The position numbers and the translations under genes are program-made. The notes beneath the pieces are model-generated. The model worked only from the letters and a program-made list of their open reading frames with translations, ran no database searches and was not told where the DNA came from. This document shows, piece after piece, positions 8,280-16,314 of a DNA stretch of 38,441 bases. Position 1 is the stretch's first letter, and every line of letters begins with the position of its first letter. The stretch comes from a bacterium UBA6115 (GTDB lineage: Bacteria > Bacillota_A > Clostridia > Christensenellales > Aristaeellaceae): contig DIWD01000027.1 in NCBI GenBank assembly GCA_002428405.1, positions 1 through 38,441 of the forward strand, in the 5' to 3' direction.

Positions 8280-9290
8280 TTATTCGCCTTTGTAACCGAA
8301 ATCCGCCATGATCTCTTCGCCGATTTTCGGCACCCATTCCGTATAAACGGGCTTTGCAGCTTCGATGAATATGTTCAACTGTTCGTCGGTGAGTTCGGTA
8401 ATCTCCATCGTTGTGCTGAAATCCTCAAGGATGGTTTCATACTGGGACCTGCTCAGCTCTTTCTGGAACAGCATCGCTTCTTTCGCGGCTTCCATGAAGA
8501 TGACTTTTTCTTCCTCAGTCAATTTGTTCATCGCGTAGGGGCTGGCGCTCATGATAATTGGATCATATGAGCAGTTCCAAAGGGTGATATACTTGCACAC
8601 TTCATTAATCTTGAAGGACCTTGCGGTATCAACAGGATTTTCTTGCCCGTCAACCACCCGCTGCTGAATGCTGGCAAACACCTCGGCCATGTTCATGGTG
8701 GTCGGATTGGCTCCGAACAGTTCGAACATTGTGAAGTACATGTTCAGGGCGGGTACTCTGATTTTGATGTCGCTTAAATCCTGGGGCGTATGAATGGGGC
8801 GGACGTTGTTGGTAATCTGCCTGAATCCTGCTTCGCCGAATGCCATGAAAACCATGCCTTTTTTGTTGACAAGATCAGCCAGCTTCTGCCCACCCGGTCC
8901 GCTAAGTGCCGCATCTGCTGCTTCAAAGCTGGGAACCAGCCATGGCATCATGATGCTTGTGAATGCGGGGTCCAGATTCGTATACAGCAGAATTGATCTG
9001 ATGTCGAAATCACATGCCCCTGTTTGTAATGCTTCCAGCGCTTTTACCTGATTTCCCGCAGTCAGCTGGTCGCTAGGATAGATGTCAATGACATATTTCC
9101 CGTTTGTTCTTTCTTTTATCAGCTCGGCGAATTTTTCAGCGCCTTTTTGCCATGTCGAGTTTTCTGAAACAGCGGTCGTGAACTTAAGGTGCTTTGCCTG
9201 AACTTCTCCAAAGCCGGTCATCGGTACAATCAGTAGCGCCGCAATGATAAAAAGTGATATTCTGTTAATGAAACGAATCCTTGACTTCAT
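8280..9290 (-). CDS. dctP: TRAP transporter solute-binding protein (DctP-type)
   Basis: A 336-residue extracytoplasmic binding protein. Residues 1-32 form a Sec signal (basic MKSRIRFINR, hydrophobic core IIAALLIVPMTGF, cleavage around VQAK) with no lipobox cysteine. The mature part shows DctP landmarks: AVSENSTWQKGAEKFAELI, a DIYPSDQL strand, IKIRVPALNMY containing the carboxylate-binding Arg region, and QRVVDGQENPVDT, the family's conserved hinge motif. ATG at 9290 has AAAGGAG eight bases upstream. The ligand is expected to be an organic acid. It follows the cupin gene by 20 bases and precedes the stem-loop and permease genes. Confidence 0.95.
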   Translation of the reverse strand: MKSRIRFINRISLFIIAALLIVPMTGFGEVQAKHLKFTTAVSENSTWQKGAEKFAELIKERTNGKYVIDIYPSDQLTAGNQVKALEALQTGACDFDIRSILLYTNLDPAFTSIMMPWLVPSFEAADAALSGPGGQKLADLVNKKGMVFMAFGEAGFRQITNNVRPIHTPQDLSDIKIRVPALNMYFTMFELFGANPTTMNMAEVFASIQQRVVDGQENPVDTARSFKINEVCKYITLWNCSYDPIIMSASPYAMNKLTEEEKVIFMEAAKEAMLFQKELSRSQYETILEDFSTTMEITELTDEQLNIFIEAAKPVYTEWVPKIGEEIMADFGYKGE

Positions 9291-9310
9291 GATGATTTCT
9301 CCTTTCAATT

Positions 9311-9697
9311 TTAACAAAATGTTTCAGGCTGTTCGTCCAGGGGGTTAACATCACCTTCCTTGACGACGATGCATATGATATCCAGAGTAGAATCTTTCTC
9401 GGTGTTCCAGAAAGTATGTTCGATATTGCCGGGAACATGCATCCAATATCCGCTCTCAATATCGTACTCTACTTCACCAATTTTAAATTTGCCCTTGCCG
9501 CCGATACAGAGAGCCCAATGTACCCACGGATGATGGTTCAAGGGCGCGACAGTACCCGGCGGCAGTCTAAAATTGCGCATCACATGGGTATCCCAGTAAT
9601 GACGGAGGCCAAACACGATTCTTTTTTCAGCACCCGGAATAAATGCTGAAACATCCATGGTCGGCAGGTCGGTAATTCTTCCAACTAGTTGTTCCAA
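9311..9697 (-). CDS. Small single-domain cupin protein
   Basis: A 128-residue protein with a single cupin barrel: HHPWVHWALCIGGKGKFKIG matches cupin motif 1 (metal-ligand histidines) and GYWMHVPGNIEHTFWN matches motif 2 (P-x-x-x-x-H). Such proteins bind a metal and act as isomerases, dioxygenases, or sensors of small acids. The start is TTG at 9697 with AAGGAGAG about nine bases upstream. It is the first gene of the TRAP operon, which suggests a role in early handling or sensing of the transported compound. No reaction can be assigned. Confidence 0.82.
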   Translation of the reverse strand: MEQLVGRITDLPTMDVSAFIPGAEKRIVFGLRHYWDTHVMRNFRLPPGTVAPLNHHPWVHWALCIGGKGKFKIGEVEYDIESGYWMHVPGNIEHTFWNTEKDSTLDIICIVVKEGDVNPLDEQPETFC

Positions 9698-9736
9698 ATT
9701 GCTTTACTCTCCTTTTCTATTACTACGGATATTTCT

Positions 9737-9758
9737 ATCCACCTCCGCTTCGGTGGAT
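9737..9758 (-). promoter_or_regulatory. Hairpin in the 5' leader of the TRAP operon
   Basis: ATCCACC (9737-9743) and GGTGGAT (9752-9758) form a seven-bp stem with an eight-base loop inside the roughly 170-base untranslated leader. It carries GGAGGTGG on the transcript but no start codon follows at ribosome-site distance. Purpose unknown. Confidence 0.4.
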
Positions 9759-9844
9759 GTTCGTACTTGAATCCCTCCTTTCATATGACTCTGTGGCGTC
9801 TGGCACACTATCTGGCAAGCGCAGTGCTGTGGCCCGATACATCG

Positions 9845-9863
9845 TGTGCGATAATGTCGCACA
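9845..9863. promoter_or_regulatory. Palindromic operator downstream of the TRAP promoter
   Basis: TGTGCGA and TCGCACA are perfect inverted arms separated by TAATG. The site lies about 9-27 bases after the predicted transcription start, so a bound protein would block early elongation or initiation. The repressor is not identified; the nearby IclR or a lost regulator in the adjacent gap are candidates. Confidence 0.7.
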
Positions 9864-9878
9864 TCGTTCTTAATAAGA

Positions 9879-9907
9879 ATAATACATGATGCTAAGTGTT
9901 CTGTCAA
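9879..9907 (-). promoter_or_regulatory. Strong sigma-70-type promoter of the TRAP operon
   Basis: On the minus strand a perfect TTGACA (9907-9902) is followed after exactly 17 bases by TATTAT (9884-9879). It is placed correctly to transcribe the cupin and everything down to position 4147 or 3361. Confidence 0.82.
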
Positions 9908-10045
9908 TAAGCTATAATCATCAATATGTCATAGCATTGATAGCATTATAATTGGTTATTTCATGTTCCATCTTCTTTCTATCCAAGCTCTTAAGACCTA
10001 ATAAATTGCCCGCATTCAAGGTTTTCTTTCTCTATTCAATTAAAT

Positions 10046-10500
10046 CTATATATCATCCCACCAAGATGAACAATTCGAAAATTCGCGATATTTTTTCCAA
10101 ATTGGAATATCTTGAATCTAATCACAAAACAAGATTAAGTCTGTTTTTCTATTTATTATTTCCAACAGTGTCAGCCCTGGCATTCAAAATAGATTTGTTT
10201 TCCTATTCTAGATCCTGTCAATTCTGTATGATTTGCTTTGTTTGGTTTGTGTTTCAACTCAGATGGATCGCTGGCAAATGCGCCGTATGTATTTCATAGA
10301 ACCTATCCGAAATGGTCCTCAGAAGATCGTCCTTATCCCTTCTCGCAAACAGATCTTTAAAAACTTCGCTTATTATTGTAAGATAACTTTGATTCTTGAT
10401 GCACAGTCACAACAGCATTCTTTTTTGGAATGTGGCAGCCGGAATGAGTGTTTGCTCTTCCAAAACTATCCCATTAGCGAGTCTTAACCCCTTTGCATCT
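10046..10500 (-). pseudogene. Possible decayed protein-coding remnant
   Basis: No intact gene lies between 9698 and 10550. The minus strand still reads like protein in pieces: GLRLANGIVLEEQTLIPAAT, then after an in-frame TGA the run VFKDLFARRDKDDLLRTISD and RFYEIHTAHLPAIH. Further on, in a shifted frame, IPIWKKYREFSNCSSWWDDI ends at a TAG at 10046-10048. The helical, charged pattern could be the sensor part of a lost transcription factor for the TRAP operon, but I do not recognise a family. This is a low-confidence call based on codon-like texture only. Confidence 0.3.
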
Positions 10501-10550
10501 GGTCATGTTTCTATTGCGTACACTACTGTGTTTTATAGGGAGGGAGAAAG

Positions 10551-11441
10551 CTGGATACAAAAATACTTCGCGAATTCATTTTACTTTCACAGGTGGAAAA
10601 TTACATGACTGCAGCAGAAGAGTTGTTCATATCCCAATCCACTCTGTCAAAGCACATCATGGCTTTAGAAGATGAGATAGGAGTAACTCTTTTTAACAGA
10701 ACCACGCGAAAGATGAGAATTTCCTGTGAAGGGGCTCTTTTGCTTAGTTATGCGAAGAAAATCATCCAGTTGGAAGATGAGTATCTTGCCAACAAAGAAA
10801 GAAGCAAACGGGAAAAATCAAACACAGTAACGCTTGCTTCAACGTCACAAATTGCAAATTACTGCATAATGGATGCGCTTATTGAATATAAGCAAATTAA
10901 TCCGTCTTTTATTATCAATATCATAACTGAACCCCATTCCAGACTGAAGAGGCTGTTAATTCAAGGGATGACGGACTTCATATGGATTGGCGAAACCAGT
11001 GAAGAACTTCTCGAACCTGAATTTGACCGGCTTCTCTTTTATAAAGATCCACTTGTGGCGGTTTTTCCCAAACATCATCATTTTTTTAAGAAATCTTCAA
11101 TCCCCGTTGATAGTTTAAAAGATGAGCAAATTATTGTTCAAGATAACAGCTCCATTGAGCAACAGGTTTTTTGCAATTTCTGCAAGAAACATAGTGTCGA
11201 ACCTTCTCTTCTCTCAATATCCGGCCGAATGACTATTGATTTTGTTCATCAAGGGCTGGGAATAGCGATTATGCTAAAATCAGTTGCAGGGAGAGCATCG
11301 GATGACTCTGTCAAGTATATCGATATCGTAGACAGCCCTTTCGTGTATGTCAGCCTGCTTCATCTCCGCGATGCAGTCCTGTCAAAATCCGCATATGATT
11401 TTTTCTGCTTTTTAAAGGAATGGAAAGATAATCATGAATAA
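10551..11441 (+). CDS. LysR-family transcriptional regulator (apparent CTG start)
   Basis: A regulator of about 296 residues with an N-terminal winged helix (AAEELFISQSTLSKHIMALED, then GVTLFNRTTRK) and a C-terminal periplasmic-binding-like effector domain (for example TLASTSQIANYCIMDALIEY and SGRMTIDFVHQGLGIAIM). The usual LysR N-terminus (LxxFxxVxxxxSMTxAA) starts upstream of any ATG, GTG or TTG: LDTKILREFILLSQVENYMT begins at CTG 10551. That codon lies seven bases after GGGAGG and 12 bases after an in-frame TAG. A GTG at 10593 would remove helix 1 and has no ribosome site. It is transcribed away from the TRAP operon and may regulate it with a small carboxylate as co-inducer (inference). 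Confidence 0.88.
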   Translation: MDTKILREFILLSQVENYMTAAEELFISQSTLSKHIMALEDEIGVTLFNRTTRKMRISCEGALLLSYAKKIIQLEDEYLANKERSKREKSNTVTLASTSQIANYCIMDALIEYKQINPSFIINIITEPHSRLKRLLIQGMTDFIWIGETSEELLEPEFDRLLFYKDPLVAVFPKHHHFFKKSSIPVDSLKDEQIIVQDNSSIEQQVFCNFCKKHSVEPSLLSISGRMTIDFVHQGLGIAIMLKSVAGRASDDSVKYIDIVDSPFVYVSLLHLRDAVLSKSAYDFFCFLKEWKDNHE

Positions 11442-11646
11442 CGTATAGCCCTGGTTTTTTACAGCTTTATAAACCTTAGCAGAGCCAGAGCAGGAATAAT
11501 CTACATACCAATAGTGAGAATATTGCCCTAGGTGATTACGTTCTTCTTTTTCGTCTGCATGGAAAATGTCGGATATACAACTCAACGATGGAAATAATCC
11601 CTATGTACTGAAAAATAAGTATCCTAAACATAGGATTGTTAAATGA

Positions 11647-12387
11647 TCAGTAGAACTTCATGATTTCCGCAGCAGTCCTTTTTAGATCGCTAACAGCTTC
11701 GTCAATGTTAATTTCGCTAAGCCGGTATTTTGGCAATGAAATACTAATCGAATGGACCACCGCGCCCGATTTGTTAAATATCGGAACTCCAATGCAGAAC
11801 AGTCCCTCTGAGTTTTCTTCATCATCGATACTGTATCCATTTTTTCTTATCTTGTGTATGACTTCATGGAGAGTCTCAGGATCAGTTATAGTTTTCTCGG
11901 TTAATGCAACAAGGCCTGCATCAATGTATTCATTAATTTCCGCTTCACTTCTCCACGCAAGGATTGCCTTGCCAACTCCTGTGCAGTGCAATGGCATTTC
12001 GCTTCCAAGATCTGTATGGTATCGGATGTTTTTATCACTTTCGACCTTGTCTACATATACAACCGAATGTTCCCTGCCATTAACAAAATGAACCGTTTCA
12101 CCATATTTTTTTGATAACTGATAAATATAAGGATGTGCAAAAGCAACGATAGAATTTTCAGTTGTGCAAGAGGTGGCAATCGAATGAATGCGATAAGTAG
12201 GCAGATAAGAGTTTAAAGAATTACATTGGTAAACATAACCAAGCTGTTCAAGTGTCTTGACGATGCTGAACACAGTACTTTTATTGAGGTTGAACTTTCG
12301 GGAAAGATCACTGATACCGGCACCGTTGTTCAGTAAAATATACTCCAATATTGAGAACGCGCGTTGAACCGACTGAATAAATTTCAA
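11647..12387 (-). CDS. IclR-family transcriptional regulator
   Basis: A 246-residue regulator: N-terminal winged helix (SVQRAFSILEYILLN, GISDLSRKFNLNKSTVFSIV) followed by the IclR effector domain with GETVHFVNGREHSVVYVDKV, MPLHCTGVGKAILA and GLFCIGVPIFNKSGAVVHSI. These are the family's ligand-pocket signatures. IclR proteins commonly repress or activate catabolic operons for small carboxylates or aromatics. The start is TTG at 12387, eight bases after CGGAGG. It sits at the right end of the AT-rich island with the TRAP genes and LysR gene, so it is a candidate regulator of that system. A perfect palindrome lies 48 bases upstream. Confidence 0.92.
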   Translation of the reverse strand: MKFIQSVQRAFSILEYILLNNGAGISDLSRKFNLNKSTVFSIVKTLEQLGYVYQCNSLNSYLPTYRIHSIATSCTTENSIVAFAHPYIYQLSKKYGETVHFVNGREHSVVYVDKVESDKNIRYHTDLGSEMPLHCTGVGKAILAWRSEAEINEYIDAGLVALTEKTITDPETLHEVIHKIRKNGYSIDDEENSEGLFCIGVPIFNKSGAVVHSISISLPKYRLSEINIDEAVSDLKRTAAEIMKFY

Positions 12388-12434
12388 GATGATTGCCTCC
12401 GAAGTGATTGTAATGATAATAGTAACTTAAAAAT

Positions 12435-12447
12435 TTGTATGATACAA
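12435..12447. promoter_or_regulatory. Palindrome upstream of the IclR gene
   Basis: TTGTAT-G-ATACAA is a perfect 13-base palindrome located 48 bases before the iclR-type start. It overlaps a possible minus-strand -35 (TTGTAT) whose -10 (TACTAT) lies 17 bases on. An autoregulatory site is plausible. Confidence 0.5.
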
Positions 12448-12625
12448 GTGCAAACTAACCGTCTGATCAGGTTGTTATGTAGGAGTATACTGGATTGTCA
12501 TCCATCGGATGCTAATCGCTTGTCTTGAACATGGCGACTTGAAATGCCCAACTATCGGAAAAATGAAAATAGACCTCCATTTTAGAATTTTTCTCATATT
12601 TTGTGTTTAATGGTCAAAATATGGT

Positions 12626-12641
12626 TGCGCAATCGTTTCCA
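12626..12641. promoter_or_regulatory. Putative LacI-family operator before the repressor gene
   Basis: Read on the minus strand, TGGAAACGATTGCGCA fits the LacI-family layout (TG...AACGNTT...CA). It ends about 40 bases before the repressor ATG and shares CGATTGCGCA with the site at 13725, as expected for autoregulation plus control of the transport operon. Confidence 0.65.
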
Positions 12642-12681
12642 ATGTGATATTGTTGCATCGATAAAAGAAACAGAGGGATCT

Positions 12682-13692
12682 ATGGGGCGGTCAAAGACTG
12701 TAAAACTGAAGGATTTGGCAATGGATTTGGGCGTTTCCATTTCCACGGTATCCCGGGCGATCAGTAACTCCGGCCGCGTCAGCCGGGAAACGAGGGATCG
12801 GATCCTCTCCGCCGTCAGGGAAGCCAACTACACACCCAACGATGTCGCGCGCTCCTTGCGCAAGCAGAACGCCATGTCCATCGGCATCATCGTGACGGAC
12901 ATCACCAACAGTTTTTTCGCCTCCGTCATCAAAGGCGCCCAGAGTTACAGCCGGGACAAGGGCTATTCCATCCTACTGAGCAATTCGGACGAAAACGAGC
13001 TGTTTGAGGCAGAGGCAATGCAGCTGATGCTGGAGAAACAGGTTTCGGGGCTCATCCTGGCTTCCGTGGGCAACAACGCCGGAAAGATCCGGCAATTCCG
13101 CAGCCTCGGCATCCCCATCGTTTTCATTGACAACATCCCGGCATCGCAGGGGCAGTACGACACGGTGACGACCGACAACCGGAACGCCGCCCGCCTGCTG
13201 GCGGGAAAACTGATCCAAAAGGGCTACCGGGATATCGGCATGATCACCGGACCCCTGAACCAGTCCAGCGGACGGCAGCGGTATGAGGGCTTCCTGGCCG
13301 CGATGACCGAGCACGGGCTGCCCGTTCGCCCGGAATGGGTCAGGGAGGGGGATTTCAAGATGGAAAGCGGCATCCGCTGCATGAAGGACATCCTGAACCT
13401 TCCTGAATGCCCGCGCGCGGTGCTCATTTCCAACAATTATATGGCCTACGGCGCGGTCCGGGCCGTCAAGGCCGCGGGGAAGGCCATTCCTAAGGATATC
13501 GCGGTCGCGGCCTTTGACACGGACGACATCACATCGCTGGTCTCCCCCGCCATCGCCACCATGAACCAGGCCGCGGAAGAAATAGGGGAAAAGGCGGCTG
13601 AAGTCCTGATCTCACGGATGGACGCGGCAGGCACGAAGCCCGCCGTTGACCTCATCCTCGACCCGGTCTTCCGGGACGGCGATTCCTGGTAG
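12682..13692 (+). CDS. LacI-family transcriptional repressor
   Basis: A 336-residue repressor. Residues 8-60 form the LacI helix-turn-helix and hinge (LKDLAMDLGVSISTVSRAIS, then NYTPNDVARSLRKQ). The rest is a sugar-binding-protein-like effector domain (IGIIVTDITNSFFASVIKGA, DTVTTDNRNAARLLAGKLI, DIAVAAFDTDDI). The start ATG at 12682 follows AGAGGGA; upstream in-frame codons lie in the operator region and are rejected. It is transcribed in the same direction as the ABC importer that begins 94 bases downstream, and a matching operator precedes each. The effector is probably the sugar imported by the operon. Confidence 0.94.
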   Translation: MGRSKTVKLKDLAMDLGVSISTVSRAISNSGRVSRETRDRILSAVREANYTPNDVARSLRKQNAMSIGIIVTDITNSFFASVIKGAQSYSRDKGYSILLSNSDENELFEAEAMQLMLEKQVSGLILASVGNNAGKIRQFRSLGIPIVFIDNIPASQGQYDTVTTDNRNAARLLAGKLIQKGYRDIGMITGPLNQSSGRQRYEGFLAAMTEHGLPVRPEWVREGDFKMESGIRCMKDILNLPECPRAVLISNNYMAYGAVRAVKAAGKAIPKDIAVAAFDTDDITSLVSPAIATMNQAAEEIGEKAAEVLISRMDAAGTKPAVDLILDPVFRDGDSW

Positions 13693-13724
13693 ACCCAAAC
13701 CGGGATCGGTTTTTATTTTCCAGC

Positions 13725-13742
13725 TGAACAATCGATTGCGCA
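13725..13742. promoter_or_regulatory. Putative LacI operator before the ABC importer operon
   Basis: TGAACAATCGATTGCGCA contains the perfect palindrome CAATCGATTG and shares CGATTGCGCA with the site upstream of the repressor gene (opposite orientation). It lies about 45 bases before the ATPase start, in the gap after the repressor stop. Confidence 0.7.
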
Positions 13743-13786
13743 ATACCGACCGGGAAGGCCCGGACAGCATGGAGGGAGAATCGTCC

Positions 13787-15310
13787 ATGGCCCAGAACCT
13801 GATCCGCATGAGCGGCATCAACAAGGATTTCCCCGGCGTCAGGGCCCTGAAACAGGCCCGTTTCGAGTTGAACCCGAGCGAAGTGCACGCCCTGGTGGGT
13901 GAAAACGGCGCAGGGAAATCCACACTGATGAAGGTTCTGACCGGAGTGTACCGCAAGGATGACGGGCAGATTTTCGTGAAAGGCCGGGAGGTTGACATTC
14001 CTGACGTCAGGGCATCCCAAGGTATGGGCATCGTGATGATCCACCAGGAACTCAACCTCATGAACCACCTGACGGTCGCGCAGAACATCTTCATCGGCCG
14101 GGAAGAGCGGGGGAAGGTCCCTTTTCTGCTCAGCGATTCCCTGCTGAATAAAAAGGCCCGCGGCATCATGGACCGGCTGAACATGGACATTGACCCTACC
14201 CTGCGCGTGAGCAGGCTGAGCGTCGCCAAGCAGCAGATGATCGAGATCGCCAAAGCGCTGTCCTACAATTCTGAGATCATCATCATGGACGAGCCGACCG
14301 CCTCGCTGACGGACACGGAAATCACGGACCTGTTTTCCGTCATCCGCATCCTGCGGGACGAGGGCAAGGGCATCGTGTATATCTCACACCGCCTGGATGA
14401 GCTCAAACAGATATCAGACCGGATCACCGTGATGCGCGACGGGGAAACCATCGATACCCTGCCAACCTCCGGGGCATCCATCGGGGAGATCATCCGCCTG
14501 ATGGTGGGCAGGGAGCTGTTTGTGGAGAAGTCAGCCTCCAGCCTGCCGGAGGACGCTCCGGTCCTGCTGGAAGCCCGCGGCATCAAGCGCGGCAGGATGG
14601 TCAGCGATGTCTCCTTCAAAGTCCGACGGGGCGAGATCCTGGGCTTCGCGGGGCTGGTCGGAGCCGGACGCACCGAAACGGCACGCGCGGTCTATGGCGC
14701 GGACAGGATAACGGACGGTGAGATCCTGGTCTCCGGCAGGCGCGTCCGGATCGATGAACCCTCCGACGCGGTGAAGCACGGGATCGCCTACCTGAGTGAA
14801 GACAGGAAACAGTTCGGCCTGATGCTGGGGCTGGACGTGCAGACCAACATCGCCATGGCCTCCATGAAGGACTTCCTGAAGGGCAAGGCCTTCATCAAGT
14901 TCAGAAAAATCCGGAAGAACGCGGAAGAGCTGACCCGGAGCCTTGACATCAGAACGCCGTCGGTGAGCCAACTGGCCCGCTACCTGTCAGGCGGAAACCA
15001 GCAGAAGGTGGTGCTGGCCAAATGGCTCACCCGTAACTGCGACATCCTGATATTTGACGAGCCGACACGCGGCATCGACGTGGGCGCGAAAAGCGAGATC
15101 TACAAACTGCTCAGGGAACTGGCCGCCCAGGGCAAGGCCATCCTCCTCATCTCATCAGAGCTTCCGGAGATCATCCGCCTGTGCGACCGCGTGATGGTCA
15201 TGTGCGAGGGGCGGGTGACGGGAGAGGTGGAAGGTGAGGGGATCACCCAGCAGCGGATCATGGAATACGCCACGGCAAGGGATGAAATCAAGCGGGAGGC
15301 ACTGAAATGA
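13787..15310 (+). CDS. Sugar ABC importer ATPase, RbsA/MglA type (system 1)
   Basis: A 507-residue double ATPase powering sugar uptake at the inner face of the membrane. The first half has Walker [11 protein letters not shown]-loop MIHQELNL, and Walker B IIIMDEPTAS. Its signature is the degenerate LSVAKQQMIEIAKAL usual for this family. The second half has the altered P-loop GLVGAGRTE, signature [15 protein letters not shown] and Walker [13 protein letters not shown]. This layout is standard for CUT2 (RbsA-like) ATPases. ATG at 13787 follows GGAGGG by ten bases; an in-frame ATG at 13769 is the alternative. The stop overlaps the permease start (ATGA). Confidence 0.95.
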   Translation: MAQNLIRMSGINKDFPGVRALKQARFELNPSEVHALVGENGAGKSTLMKVLTGVYRKDDGQIFVKGREVDIPDVRASQGMGIVMIHQELNLMNHLTVAQNIFIGREERGKVPFLLSDSLLNKKARGIMDRLNMDIDPTLRVSRLSVAKQQMIEIAKALSYNSEIIIMDEPTASLTDTEITDLFSVIRILRDEGKGIVYISHRLDELKQISDRITVMRDGETIDTLPTSGASIGEIIRLMVGRELFVEKSASSLPEDAPVLLEARGIKRGRMVSDVSFKVRRGEILGFAGLVGAGRTETARAVYGADRITDGEILVSGRRVRIDEPSDAVKHGIAYLSEDRKQFGLMLGLDVQTNIAMASMKDFLKGKAFIKFRKIRKNAEELTRSLDIRTPSVSQLARYLSGGNQQKVVLAKWLTRNCDILIFDEPTRGIDVGAKSEIYKLLRELAAQGKAILLISSELPEIIRLCDRVMVMCEGRVTGEVEGEGITQQRIMEYATARDEIKREALK

Positions 15311-16275
15311 AAAAAACGCTGCTCAACAGGGCCGGGACTCAAAAGCTCATCATCCTGGGCACCCTGGTCGTGCTGTTCACCTTCTTTTCCATCATGCGCC
15401 CAAACTTCGCAAGCTACCTGAACCTGATGACCATCGCGCTGTCCACCTGCGTCAACGGCATCCTGGCCCTGGGCGCCACCTTCGTCATCACCTCCGGGGG
15501 CATTGACCTGTCGCTGGGCACAACGATGACCTTCTGCTCGGTGATGAGCGGCGTGTCCTTCGTATCCTGGGGCTTTCCCATCTGGCTGGCCATCCTGTTC
15601 GGCTTCATGGTCGGCGCTGTGTGCGGCGGCATCAGCGGTTTTGGGATCACCAAGATGAAGCTGCCTCCCTTTATCGCGACCATGGCCATGCAGATGATGA
15701 CCAAAGGCCTTTCCCTGGTGGTATCAGGCATCAAGCCGGTTTACTTTACGGCGGCGCCGGGCTACAAGAGCATCGCCATGGGCAACTTCCTGGGGATCGA
15801 AGGCTTTTACACGGCTTTCATCCTGTTTATCTTCATTATCGGCGGGGCTTACCTGCTCTATTCCAAAACCCTGCTGGGACGCTATACCACGGCCATCGGC
15901 TCCAATCAGGAAGCGGCGCGGCTTTCCGGCATCAAAACGGACAAGTGGAAAATACTGATTTACATGGTCTGCGGCATATTCAGCGCCGCGGCGGGACTGA
16001 TCATGAGCTCGCGCCTGGGCTCCGCCCAGCCTCAGTTGGGCGCGGGATATGAACTTGAGGCGATTGCCGCCGCTGTCATCGGCGGAACAAGCATGTCAGG
16101 AGGTGAGGGAACGATTATAGGGACTGTCATCGGGGCGTTTATCATTTCCATACTGACCAACGGACTTAGAACCATGGCCGTATCGACGGAATGGCAGACA
16201 GTTGTCACCGGTTTCGTGCTGGCTCTTGCCGTCTATTTCGACAAACTTCGGCGCCAGCGGCAGGAGCGCGCCTGA
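15307..16275 (+). CDS. Sugar ABC importer permease, RbsC type (system 1)
   Basis: A 322-residue membrane protein with eight to ten helices of the BPD_transp_2 (RbsC) family. Conserved segments include ILALGATFVITSGGIDLSLG, PPFIATMAMQMMTKGL, AIGSNQEAARLSGIKTDKWK and AAVIGGTSMSGGEGTIIGTV, the last being the region that contacts the ATPase. It begins four bases inside the ATPase gene and is followed 39 bases later by a binding-protein gene, completing importer 1. Confidence 0.95.
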   Translation: MKKTLLNRAGTQKLIILGTLVVLFTFFSIMRPNFASYLNLMTIALSTCVNGILALGATFVITSGGIDLSLGTTMTFCSVMSGVSFVSWGFPIWLAILFGFMVGAVCGGISGFGITKMKLPPFIATMAMQMMTKGLSLVVSGIKPVYFTAAPGYKSIAMGNFLGIEGFYTAFILFIFIIGGAYLLYSKTLLGRYTTAIGSNQEAARLSGIKTDKWKILIYMVCGIFSAAAGLIMSSRLGSAQPQLGAGYELEAIAAAVIGGTSMSGGEGTIIGTVIGAFIISILTNGLRTMAVSTEWQTVVTGFVLALAVYFDKLRRQRQERA

Positions 16276-16314
16276 GACCGTGATAAAACACACCAAGGAT
16301 ATAAGGAGGAACCT

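Noticed and set aside
9952..10299. A 115-codon plus-strand open frame in the TRAP-LysR gap
   Set aside because: No ribosome site, hydrophobic AT-rich composition, no recognisable family; the opposite strand looks more protein-like.
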